Source: Anadara kagoshimensis (taxonomy: Eukaryota; Mollusca; Bivalvia; Arcoida; Arcidae). From it: a stretch of DNA of 64,000 nt. Location of the stretch: contig CM037867.1 of NCBI GenBank assembly GCA_021292105.1, forward strand, positions 11,480,721 through 11,544,720, read 5' to 3'. Below, in pieces: positions 44,579 through 54,232 of the stretch (within the stretch, counting starts at the first letter, position 1; every line of letters begins with the position of its first letter). The translations under genes were made by a program, and so were the position numbers. Below the pieces are notes generated by a model. It searched no databases. It saw nothing but the letters and a program-made list of their open reading frames with translations, and was not told the origin of the DNA.

Positions 44579-44671
44579 AGGGAGAGAGAGAGAGAGAGAG
44601 ATTTTGTTGAGACACAAGTCAAGACACTGAAACAGGAGAGAGAGAGCGAGAGAGAGAGAGAGAGAGAGAGA
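44579..44671. repeat. Two (GA)n microsatellites
   Basis: Runs at 44579-44601 and 44634-44671, about 100 bp beyond the donor of exon w9. The minus-strand frame 44488-44718 is made of this sequence. Confidence 0.93.
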
Positions 44672-44771
44672 GTTTGATGAGACAGAGGAAGAGAGATAAA
44701 GATCACAGATTCATCCACACATGTAAGTTATAGTAAAAACAAACAAATTCAGATATAAACTATTTATTTAC

Positions 44772-44936
44772 CTGCTTTGTATTGTAATGAGAATCCAGTT
44801 CTGTTCAAAGAGTAATCCGTTGTGAATCTGAACTTCAGAGAATTAGATGTAGAGAGTAATGGCTGACTGTTGGGTACTCTACCACAGTAGGTCCCTAGTA
44901 CATACTGGAAATAACCAGAATAACTGCCAGGACGTA
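44772..44936 (-). CDS. CUB exon w9: back half of module M5
   Basis: Opens phase 2 after TTTCTATAG: RPGSYSGYFQYVLGTYCG, then LKFRFTTDYSLNRTGFSLQY and KA before GTAAAT (phase 1). I choose the acceptor nearest this complete copy; eleven upstream partial copies carry the same acceptor. Cysteine 4, T-D ligand and G-F are present. Confidence 0.9.
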
Positions 44937-46485
44937 CTATAGAAATAACAAACAAGAAGTTATTATAACATACAGGGAATTTGACGTGGAGAGTAATGGC
45001 TGACTGTTGGGTACTCTACCACAGTAGGTCCCTAGTACATACTGGAAATAACCAGAATAACTGCCAGGACGTACTATAGAAATAACAAACAAGAAGTTAT
45101 TATAACATACAGGGAATTTGACGTGGAGAGTAATGGCTGACTGTTGGGTACTCTACCACAGTAGGTCCCTAGTACATACTGGAAATAACCAGAATAACTG
45201 CCAGGACGTACTATAGAAATAACAAACAAGAAGTTATTATAACATACAGGGAATTTGACGTGGAGAGTAATGGCTGACTGTTGGGTACTCTACCACAGTA
45301 GGTCCCTAGTACATACTGGAAATAACCAGAATAACTGCCAGGACGTACTATAGAAATAACAAACAAGAAGTTATTATAACATACAGGGAATTTGACGTGG
45401 AGAGTAATGGCTGACTGTTGGGTACTCTACCACAGTAGGTCCCTAGTACATACTGGAAATAACCAGAATAACTGCCAGGACGTACTATAGAAATAACAAA
45501 ACAAGAAGTTATTATAACATACAGGGAATTTGACGTGGAGAGTAATGGCTGACTGTTGGGTACTCTACCACAGTAGGTCCCTAGTACATACTGGTAATAA
45601 CCAGAATAACTGCCAGGACGTACTATAGAAATAACAAAACAAGAAGATATTATAACATACAGGGAATTAGAAGTAGAGAGTAATGGCTGACTGTTGGGTA
45701 CTCTACCACAGTAGGTTCCTAGTACATACTGGTAATAACCAGAATAACTGCCAGGACGTACTATAGAAATAACAAACAAGAAGTTATTATAACATACAGG
45801 GAATTTGACGTGGAGAGTAATGGCTGACTGTTGGGTACTCTACCACAGTAGGTTCCTAGTACATACTGGAAATAACCAGAATAACTGCCAGGACGTACTA
45901 TAGAAATAACAAACAAGAAGTTATTATAACATACAGGGAATTTGACGTGGAGAGTAATGGCTGACTGTTGGGTACTCTACCACAGTAGGTTCCTAGTACA
46001 TACTGGTAATAACCAGAATAACTGCCAGGACGTACTATAGAAATAACAAACAAGAAGTTATTATAACATACAGGGAATTTGACGTGGAGAGTAATGGCTG
46101 ACTGTTGGGTACTCTACCACAGTAGGTTCCTAGTACATACTGGTAATAACCAGAATAACTGCCAGGACGTACTATAGAAATAACAAACAAGAAGTTATTA
46201 TAACATACAGGGAATTTGACGTGGAGAGTAATGGCTGACTGTTGGGTACTCTACCACAGTAGGTTCCTAGTACATACTGGAAATAACCAGAATAACTGCC
46301 AGGACGTACTATAGAAATAACAAACAAGAAGTTATTATAACATACAGGGAATTTGACGTGGAGAGTAATGGCTGACTGTTGGGTACTCTACCACAGTAGG
46401 TCCCTAGTACATACTGGTAATAACCAGAATAACTGCCAGGACGTACTATAGAAATAACAAACAAGAAGTTATTATAACAGTAAAA
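44937..46485 (-). repeat. 137-bp array: 11 tandem copies of acceptor plus front of exon w9
   Basis: Each unit carries TTGTTATTTCTATAG, about 95 bp of exon from RPGSYSGY to STSNSL, and then TGTATGTTATAATAACTTC, so each has an acceptor and a GTATGT donor-like site. Acceptor positions recur about every 137 bp up to near 46446. Two copies are 138 bp and stay open through (the 143-codon frame at 45348-45779). Copies differ by few bases: YFQ or YYQ, ACC-TAC or AAC-C variants. The unit is not a complete CUB half and would shift frame if included singly by its own donor. Confidence 0.95.
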
Positions 46486-47269
46486 CATGTTTATAATTAA
46501 GCCCTGGGGACTCTGTTTTTAAGTTCTTTATAATGTTATATATACTAGATATATATATAGAGGAGCGGCCAGGCCCAATATTTGACCTTGTACTATCAGT
46601 GTAGTTGGTGTAAGCATGATCGTTATATGCATGTTTAACTGTATAATGATACATCTGAAAATACTTTAAACGTTTTTATTTTTACTGTGTACTGATTTTC
46701 ACTTAATTTGAGGTTGTTTGTGCAAGTCTCGATTGGGATATGTTACATCACATCACCCGAGACTGAGATCAGCCATTATCGGTCACACACAGGTGATAGA
46801 TTCTATTTCAAAATTAATACCGAATGAAAATTATATAACGCTTCTTGTTTTAAAGTGCACATTTCAAAAACGTGAATTTTCAACTACGTGGATACGTCTA
46901 AATTCCCTATACCGCAAAAATAAATACAGACGAAATTAAGTACGTTTACAGTAGTAAAATACAGTAAAACTTCAATTTATTGCTAGTATTTATTTAGTTA
47001 AATACAGATCATGGTGCCTTTCATTTCCTAGGTCAGAAATATACTATTGTCAAAATTTGCTGCTATTGTTAAAATCTTAAATTCCTAAAAAACTAGGCAA
47101 AGTATTTCCTTAGCTAAGTTATGGTTCTTTGGATATTATTTCAACCCCTTCACAAAAACTTTAGTTTCAGAACTTTGGTCCAAGCATAAATGATGATTCT
47201 ATATAAAAATGGCCACCTAGTGCTGTAAAATTAAAACTGGTTTGTTAAATATGTAATTTAAACCGCTGA

Positions 47270-47360
47270 GCCAGTATCTCTGCTGGTGGATGTTTTCCTG
47301 GGGATATCACAAACTCAGTATCTCTGCTGGTGGATGTTTTCCCAAGGATATCACAAATTC
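47270..47360. repeat. Short direct repeat, two copies
   Basis: CAGTATCTCTGCTGGTGGAT and GATATCACAAA are repeated after about 47 bp. The neighbouring region 46490-47270 is AT-rich with CTTAGCTAAG-type motifs and no clear element. Confidence 0.7.
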
Positions 47361-47579
47361 AGGAGGCAATACTTTTTTGTATTGTCGGAAATATACTACA
47401 TGTATTGTCTAAATTTGCTTGTAGTTAAAATCTTAAATTCCTCAAAAACTAAGATATATGCCCTCATGCAAAGTACATAAATTTGTTAAAATAAATTTTG
47501 GTCCTTTGCTAGTGCACAAGAGGTTTGATGCAAACAATAGCACTGTCATGATTGCACATGCCTCAACTCCTTGACACCA

Positions 47580-47908
47580 AGACTATGGTAGCTCAGTTGG
47601 TAGAGCCCTTGCTACCTATGTTGGAGATTGGGGTTCAAAACCCAGCCATGACTGACCAAATCCTTGAAAATAGGTAGTAACTGTTCTTTCACTAAGCAAT
47701 AAGTATTTAGAAACAAGTCATGGGGTTCTTTAGAAGAGACCTTAAAAACTGATGACCCATGTCTTGTTAGGTGTGCCACACTAGAGAACCCTCCCTGCAC
47801 ATTCCCCAGAATGCACATCAAAGTCAGAATTCTGCCATGTTACCTTTATCTAGTGACATCTCAATATAAATAATATACTCTTAACTGGATGTAAAACCCC
47901 ATTTAACT
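47580..47908 (+). mobile_element. Diverged tRNA-derived SINE
   Basis: Head TATGGTAGCTCAGTTGGTAG and body blocks in family order, many substitutions, tail ATGTAAAACCCCATTTAAC. A low-complexity AACCAACC-type stretch follows (47905-48030). Confidence 0.75.
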
Positions 47909-48059
47909 AACCAACAAACTAACCAAGCCACCAACCAACTAATCAACCCACCCACCCAACAACCCACCAACCAATCAATCCACCAACCCATTAGCCAATC
48001 AACCAACCAACCAACCAGTCAATCAATCTTGGTTCTAGCCAGACAAATTCTACACTTAC

Positions 48060-48263
48060 CATCATAAATAACAAGCTTATCATAGAGGCAGGTTCCATGT
48101 GTCTCTATATCTATGTCCGATATATTAACCCAAATGCGAAATCCTGGAAGGGAGTGGAGAGACCAGGTACAATCCAGATTGTTGTTATATCCGAATGGAT
48201 ATCCTGGAGAAGTCACCACTTGTGTTGTAGCCACTGCTCCGAAGTCACCGCCACATCCAGGGA
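48060..48263 (-). CDS. CUB exon w8: front half of module M5
   Basis: After TTTTTTCAG, phase 2: PGCGGDFGAVATTQVVTSP, then NNLDCTWSLHSLPGFRIWV and the acidic motif DIDIETHGTCLYDKLVIYD before GTAAGT (phase 1). A canonical calcium-type front half. It follows the Pro/Thr linker of exon w7. Confidence 0.95.
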
Positions 48264-48939
48264 CTGAAAAAAATGCAAATAAATAATTATGTTCAATTTT
48301 TAGAACATAAATACTGTACATCTACCAGGACAATCAAATATATGACAAGTCCATATTCATGGGAGGTGTGAGGGTTGTCAATGCATCCTCCTTTGAAAAT
48401 CATTAAACACTGTTTAAGCAATTTTTGATCAGCAGCTTTAGAAATTTGTGTAAATTTTTGTTTTAAGTTTTTCATTAAAGTGCTTCAAAATGTACTATTT
48501 TGCCTTTTATTTTCAAACATTTTCTGGTGAAACATGTCCCCATACCCCTAGCACCTTTGAATAGGACAAAGTATTATGGACAAACAGATGAATGGATGGG
48601 TGGATTCAGTAGCATCTGTGCACATGGTGTAAACATTTACAGATTTTGTGAAGGTAGTTACAGAGTTACCTCCCCTTCATGCACAAAAAATGTTAAATTC
48701 TGGTTATCAGGTATTAATTTTAGTAAAAGTATCTTCAACAAGTAGGCCCAAAAACTACATGTATTATGGAGAGAGGGACAGACAACACCTTACCATTACA
48801 GTTGGTCCAGGGACCTCTATATGTGAATGTCCTATCAACTAACCTAGCCAGACTGCTACAAAAGGCATTTGTTACTCATAACTACTTATTTCACATCAGT
48901 TTTATAACAACCAATTCCAGATTCTGCAAGTGTAATGGG

Positions 48940-49132
48940 GTAGGGGTTGGTGAGGTAGATGGTGCAGCCGTATTTTTATATTACCCTACCTCTGACTAAA
49001 ATCTAATGCCTCATCCAATATGTTTTCTGACCCTGTATTATTCCGTACGGGACACTTACAAACCATGTAACTTATAGTACATACCTGGGGTTGGTGAGGT
49101 AGATGGGGCAGGGGTATTTTAATATTACATAC
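48940..49132 (-). pseudogene. Decayed copies of the Pro/Thr linker end of exon w7
   Basis: On the minus strand CCATCTACCTCACCAACCCC followed by AGGTATGT lies at about 49083-49108 and again, without the donor, near 48950-48972. It resembles the exon end CCATCAACCACGCCAACGCC ... CCAG and GTATGT. Reading through from the real donor hits TAA at once, so these would need separate splicing, and I see no good acceptor. Confidence 0.6.
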
Positions 49133-49340
49133 CTGGAGTTGTAGATTCAGGCGTTGGCGTGGTTGATGGAGGAGATTCGTTAGTTTCGTCCCATCTGAAC
49201 AAGAAACCCTGACCTGTACTAGAGAAGTCAGAATGGAACTTGACCAGGAGCTGATTGGTGGTACTTATAAATGGATCAGGTAGTGTATATCCACACAACT
49301 GTCTAAGTACTGGACTGTCTACAAGTCCACCATCACGGAA
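49133..49340 (-). CDS. CUB exon w7: back half of module M4 plus Pro/Thr linker
   Basis: Opens phase 0 after AATTGTAG: FRDGGLVDSPVLRQLCG, then LLVKFHSDFSSTGQGFLFRW and a tail of about 22 residues rich in Pro, Thr, Ser and Glu (PPSTTPTPESTTP) before GTATGT (phase 1). The linker is suited to O-glycosylation and would separate two blocks of CUB modules. No other exon in the window carries such a tail. Confidence 0.93.
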
Positions 49341-49692
49341 CTACAATTCAAAAATTATGTTATTGCTATGAATAATATAGACTGAAATACAGTCATATTG
49401 AAAAACCCTGTCTGCACATTGTCCTGGGTGCACTGCAAAGGTAAAATTTCTGCCACTTCACCTTTTGCTGGTGATGTCTCAATGAACATGAATTTTATTT
49501 TACTGTGACGTAACACCTCATTCATTCATTCATTCATTCATTCATTCAATCATTCGTCTGTTTGTTTGTTCATTCGTTCATTGGTTCAAAAAATCAATCA
49601 ATCAATCAACCAATTAATCAATCAATCAATATACCGATTCCTTATCTCGTACAAATTAAAACAAGTTAAAAAAGTTCAAACTGGTTTAAATA

Positions 49693-50035
49693 TACTGTAA
49701 ACATTTGATTTAATGCCAACATTTGTTTAGTCAAATTTTAAATTTTGTTTGGCTTTATAAAGAGATATGACAATAAATTGATGAACACTTATAAAGAAAA
49801 CCAGAAAAAACAGATTTTGTAACTTTAAACTACTATGGTGAAATGTTAGGTGGCAAAGTTTTAAATGGGCATTATAAAAAGGTTTTACTGTACTGTCAAA
49901 CCTCCCTTTAAGGCCACCTCTACATAAGGGCCACTTGCTTTTTAAGTGAGTTTAATTTTATCCAAGTTGTTCTTTATTCATGTTATTTGAACCTGTATAT
50001 AAGGGTCACCTGCCATTAAAAGCCACCTTTACTAG
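49693..50035. mobile_element. Two abutting MITEs
   Basis: 49693-49893 starts TACTGTAAACATTTG and ends AGGTTTTACTGTA (ACAGTAAAACC family). 49894-50035 contains CAAACCTCCCTTTAAGGCC and GTATATAAGGGTCACC (CTGTCTATAAAGG family). Confidence 0.6.
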
Positions 50036-50039
50036 TGTA

Positions 50040-50155
50040 ACATGATAGGGAAAAAATGGTCAAACCGGGAATTCAAAACCTGGGATCTTCCAAATACTAG
50101 TGGGATGCTCTTCCCACTGAGCTACTCGACCACCTATTGAGTCAAGCCCACCACA
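50040..50155 (-). mobile_element. tRNA-like SINE fragment, type II
   Basis: Minus strand: GTCGAGTAGCTCAGTGGGAA and CCAGGTTTTGAATTCCC at A/B-box spacing. Confidence 0.55.
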
Positions 50156-50219
50156 CTGGTTTACTTGAGTGGTCCTTATAGACAGGTTCCATTGTAATTT
50201 AAAGATAAAAATAGTGTAC

Positions 50220-50407
50220 CATAATGTAGTCATAGTAACAGTTTGTGTTAAATCCACTTTCCATATCCAAGGTAACAAAAGTAATTCTGATCATCATCCC
50301 CACAGTAACAGTTATCGTCCAGGTATAGTCAGTGTTATGTGGATACTGTCCTGGATATCCAGGGGAGGCAATCTGTCCTGTACTTCCTGTCAGTGCTCCA
50401 CCATACA
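50220..50407 (-). CDS. CUB exon w6: front half of module M4, lacking the first disulfide
   Basis: After TTGACAG, phase 2: YGGALTGSTGQIASPGYP, then HNTDYTWTITVTVGMMIRIT and NTNCYYDYIM, ending phase 0 before GTACAC, an unusual donor. The first and second CUB cysteines, always paired with each other, are both Tyr (Y-G-G and D-Y-T-W), while cysteine 3 and, in w7, cysteine 4 are kept. The rest of the module is standard, so the exon looks functional. Confidence 0.92.
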
Positions 50408-50940
50408 CTGTCAAGTATAAATTTAAAATAGTTTTATTTCACAATTAAACTGTCTCGAAATGATGTTTAGATAGTGTAGCATATAATCATAAATATCATT
50501 GTCAAGAAAAAAACAATACCATTGCATACTTTTACACCTCAACCACTCCATTATGCTAACACCAGTTAAGTCAGCAGCGATATGAAACAAAGTAATTTGC
50601 TTGAGGTAAGAACATGCCCCTGTCAGGATTCAAACCCATGAACCTTAGATATGGGCAAAAAGGGCCTTTAGAACAATTTAATCTTAAAAGAAAACAGATT
50701 TTGAAATGCAATAAACATAGTCTACTGAGAAAACATGGTTTTGTGTTTTTTACAATTTCTCCACAACTACTAATGTGATTTCACTTCTAATTATAATTTT
50801 TGTTTTGTTACTAAAACATAACGAAAATTGAAAATTTCAAATCTCAATTTTGTGACCTAATTAGGGGCTCTTTTTGCATGTGGATGGTCAATATTTTATA
50901 AACCAGAGATTTTGAACTGTTTCTATTTGATACATTCACA

Positions 50941-51151
50941 TACTGTAAAAGTATTTAATTCCGTGTGTATTTATTTTCGTGGTATGGGAAATTTAGGGAT
51001 TTCCGTGTAGTAAAATTTTCGTGTTTTTGAAATATGCAGTATAACACAATAAGTATAAAATAATTTTTGCTTGGTATTAATTTTTACACAAAACAAACAA
51101 CCAAGAAATAAAGAAAAATAATAAAACTCGAAAATAAATATGTTTACAGTA
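50941..51151. mobile_element. MITE with TACTGTAAA / TTTACAGTA ends
   Basis: Terminal inverted repeat about 9 bp, interior with CGTGTTTTTGAA and CTCGAAAATAAA motifs; ends 15 bp from the donor of exon w5. Confidence 0.65.
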
Positions 51152-51166
51152 ATATGTTTGACCTAC

Positions 51167-51366
51167 TTGTGCTGAATTGACCCATAAAACCAATTCCAGA
51201 ACTCTCGCCGTCTGATCTAAATTTCATCCAAAGACCATTGGTTGCTGTTATGTTACCAGGTGTGTTAGTTCCACAGAATCGACCAATCAAACGACCATTT
51301 ACATCTCCTTCTCGGAACTCAACATAATCAGAGTTACAGGTTTCATGTTCTTCAATGTTGAAAAGA
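51167..51366 (-). CDS. CUB exon w5: back two-thirds of module M3
   Basis: Phase 2 join: first base completes a Ser codon, then LFNIEEHETCNSDYVEFREG, FCGTNTPG, KFRSDGES and GFMGQFST before GTAGGT (phase 1). Cysteines 3 and 4 and the calcium ligands are intact. Confidence 0.94.
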
Positions 51367-51712
51367 CTTAAAATAAAAGTAAGAAATAGTAAAAAATAAA
51401 TATCAAGTTATTTTTATATTGTTTAAAATATAATTTCCTATGAAAGCAAAAATATTTCATGAAACACAACATTTTTTCCATCTTTTGGTAGCTACTGAGA
51501 ATGTCCTCATCACATCCCATATCAAAGTGCATGACAGAGGATAATAAAAATAACAGGATAATACATGTACATTGTATTTGTTTTGTTTTTAATAGCTTTT
51601 GAGAAGTTTTGAAGCCGTAAATTTTTAAGGGTATTCAAGGAAGACAGATACTTGAATAACATCATATTAACTAGCTAGTATCTTTAAATGACACTCAAGA
51701 TACTTTTGAAAG

Positions 51713-51782
51713 TACAGTCAATCCTGTCTATAAAGGCCACCAAAGGGAACCAATAAGCATGGCCTTTATGGCAGGTTTGACT
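51713..51782. mobile_element. MITE fragment of the CTGTCTATAAAGG family
   Basis: ACAGTCAATCCTGTCTATAA at the left, ATGGCAGGTTTGACT at the right; internally deleted relative to 3402-3582. Confidence 0.6.
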
Positions 51783-51833
51783 CTATTTATATTATCATGA
51801 TTATGTAAATTGTAAACCAAGAAAGACAGTTAC

Positions 51834-51966
51834 CTAAATGACACCATTATACGGTTTCCAGGAGCTATTGAAAAAGTCCATACACATTCTGTGTCTAGTG
51901 GGTAATTGTCTGGATAAGAAGGACTGAGAAACGATCCTCTTTCTGCTGTGAAATCTCCACCACAAC
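51834..51966 (-). CDS. CUB exon w4: front third of module M3
   Basis: After TTTCCAG, phase 2: CGGDFTAERGSFLSPSYP, then TECVWTFSIAPGNRIMVSF and GTAACT in phase 2. Front-half hallmarks complete; the module is split inside a strand as in M14. Confidence 0.94.
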
Positions 51967-52007
51967 CTGGAAAAACCAAAACATATCATAATGTTAGTCT
52001 AAAGTAA

Positions 52008-52320
52008 AACGTAAATTACTTTTTTATTGAGAGAAATTTATTAACGAATAATTTCACGAGGACTCTTGGTTGAATATTATTCTTGGAATCACGAAAATTT
52101 AAAAGCCAAATTTAAACCATAAAGGAAATTGACTAAGATCACGGAAGGTATAATTAACTATGTTAACATGACAAGGCTTCCTAGGAAAGGAAGATAAATG
52201 CCTATCAATTGTGAATTTTAATATAATATTCACATAGCTTCTTGCCAAGAATTTACAAATTCACAAAATGATGCTTAGTGGTCAGCACGCAAAATGTGAT
52301 ACTCGCGAATTCTACAGTAT
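52008..52320. mobile_element. MITE shared with 29800-30093
   Basis: TTTATTAACGAATAATTTCA and CGAGGACTCTTGG at the left, GCGAATTCTACAGTA at the right. Confidence 0.5.
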
Positions 52321-52389
52321 TCTAGGGGTGCAAATGTCAAGTCTCTTTCAATATCATTTAGCTCTATCACAACCTTAAAATGTTTTCAA

Positions 52390-52700
52390 GACATCCCTCC
52401 TGGGTCACCATGTCTCACTTCCCTGGTAAAAGTTCATGTGTCTAACTTTATTTACAAGTTTCAAAGTTTTCATGTTGCTTTGAGATTTTTGATTTGGACT
52501 GGAATTAGTATGTTTATTTGTTATAAAAACACCATTGATATCTTTATCAAAACCATCAGTGTTGGAAGTTCATGTGTTAAACTTCATTTGCCAGTTTCAA
52601 AGTTTTTACTTTGCTTCAGGATTGTGATTTGGACATGGATTGGTATGTTTGTGTTCACTGTGCTTTAGGATTGTGATTTTGACATGGGTCGTATGTTTGT
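52390..52700. repeat. Ancestral-looking relatives of the 40-43 kb minisatellite unit
   Basis: Two diverged copies of a longer block (AAGTTCATGTGT ... GTTTCAAAGTTTT) each run into GATTGTGATTTGGACATGG-like units (52480-52510, 52618-52640, 52665-52690). The last unit ends about 20 bp from the donor of exon w3. The same block and one unit are at 63600-63720. Confidence 0.8.
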
Positions 52701-52717
52701 TTTTGATGATTACTTAC

Positions 52718-52957
52718 TTGAAGCAGACTTGGTATACACAGCTCTAAATCCTGACAACTGAACAGAGTTGTCCGATATAAACGTAACATACATAGAGGAA
52801 CCATAGGATGTGATTGGTGCTGGCACAGTGTTACCACAGTAACTACCAATGACTGGTGCTCCTACATCATCTCCATTATAGACAGTAACACTGTCATGAT
52901 CACAGGTCCCAGATGGCTCAATACCCATATCAGTGAAGGTCAAGGTCACTTTATCAT
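52718..52957 (-). CDS. CUB exon w3: back two-thirds of module M2
   Basis: After TGTTTCAG, phase 2: DDKVTLTFTDMGIEPSGTCD, H-D-S-V-T-V-Y-N-G-D, SYCGNTVP, VTFISDNS and GFRAVYTKSAS before GTAAGT (phase 1). A complete back half with calcium-ligand residues. Confidence 0.94.
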
Positions 52958-53226
52958 CTGAAACAAAAAAGAAGGTGTTCATATCTGTGAAGAGCAAGGT
53001 TATCTTGTCATCTTTTCATCTTAAAAGAAAAAGAGCCTCAATATTCTTTTCAGTGGAAGTCAAGGTCACTTTATCATCTGAAATTAAAAAGATGCTCGAT
53101 GTTCAATATTCTTATCAGTGGACAATGTTCAAATGAATGAAGGTCAAGGTCACTTTATTATCTGAAAAGAAAATGATGCTTGATGTTCAAATGAATGAGG
53201 GTCAAGGTCACTTTATCATCTGAAAC
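52958..53226 (-). repeat. Tandem partial copies of the acceptor and front of exon w3
   Basis: The block ATGATAAAGTGACCTTGACC with its preceding TTTCAG acceptor recurs about four times upstream with irregular spacing (near 53080, 53160, 53222 and a worn one near 53012). Each keeps TTTCAGATGATAAAGTGACC or a close variant. They are acceptor-side counterparts of the donor-side duplications. Confidence 0.85.
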
Positions 53227-53289
53227 AAAATATAGTTGAAACTACAACTATCAACCTTTCATCATGTCAAAATCTGGTAAGTTTGAATA

Positions 53290-53520
53290 TGTAAGAAGGC
53301 CTTGATGGGAGAGTAGTCTAAAGGACTCACTTACAAATCACATTACATCTCACCAACTTGGCTGGAATCCCACTGGAGCAGATCCTAGTGAGATTAAGTT
53401 TGTTCGCTTGCCAAAGGTTGGCGATTTTTTCACACTCCAGTTTAAGAACTGACTGACCCAGTACAAGTGAGAGAATCTTCACTAGGGTGTTAAACCTTTA
53501 CTCCAACCCACTCTCACTCA
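53290..53520 (+). mobile_element. tRNA-like repeat fragment
   Basis: GATGGGAGAGTAGTCTAAAG and GGCTGGAATCCCACTGG have tRNA-like order; the following GATCCTAGTGAGATTAAGTT tail is shared with 750 and 15935. Confidence 0.45.
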
Positions 53521-53867
53521 ATTATACCATGTAATCAAATTGTAATATTATCATAAACAAAGATCAAAGTTACTTTTTTAATGTTGGAGCTAGTGTGGAG
53601 CTTATCAAAATGTTCAGGTGCCAATTAAAAATCTTTGTTGCCAAAAATGAAAATATTAAAAATAAAATTCTGGATGCTCCTTTAAACAACTAATCTCCTT
53701 GTTTTGTCCTTCCTGTTAGTCCGGTTGCAAGTGTGGCCCTTGGGAAAGAAATTGTGGACTGGCAATTGTGGGCCACATAATGGGAATCGGAGGTAATTTA
53801 AGCAAGATTTCCTACGTGGAACTATGGAAAACTAGAAAATAACAGGGAAGAAATAAAGCAATTTTAG

Positions 53868-53945
53868 TAGCTCAGTTAGTAGAGCACTTGCCTATAGTGA
53901 AGAGGTCCTGGGTTTGGTCCCTACTTTGACCCTGCATTTTTATTT
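53868..53945 (+). mobile_element. tRNA-like SINE head, type II
   Basis: TTAGTAGCTCAGTTAGTAGA then GGTCCTGGGTTTGGTCCC and a CCTGCATTTTT tail, related to 1920-2241 in the opposite orientation. Confidence 0.65.
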
Positions 53946-53972
53946 TTTTGCATTCCTGTTACACATACATAC

Positions 53973-54086
53973 CTGAGTGATCAGCCGTTATCAACCAGGA
54001 ACAGTTGTTAGCTCTGTCATAATTGTCAGGATAATTTGGTGAAGTTATAACTCCATCTTCTTCTGCATTTAGTATACCACCACAAC
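53973..54086 (-). CDS. CUB exon w2: front third of module M2
   Basis: After TTTTTGCAG, phase 2: CGGILNAEEDGVITSPNYP, then NNCSWLITADHS before GTATGT (phase 1). A partial, inverted copy of this exon is at 63937-64000. Confidence 0.94.
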
Positions 54087-54232
54087 CTGCAAAAAAATCA
54101 CAACCAACAATAAAACACAGACACAAGATAAATATAAATCAAAGCACTCAAAGTACTCAAATCAGATTAATCTCCAACCTAGCATAATCTGATGCCCTTT
54201 TTGGTAACCTATTCATCTGCTTTCAGACCTTT

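Noticed and set aside
45348-45779. A 143-codon minus-strand CUB-like protein
   Set aside because: The frame stays open only because two array units are 138 bp long. It repeats a partial CUB exon and reads through intron-like sequence; no start or complete module.
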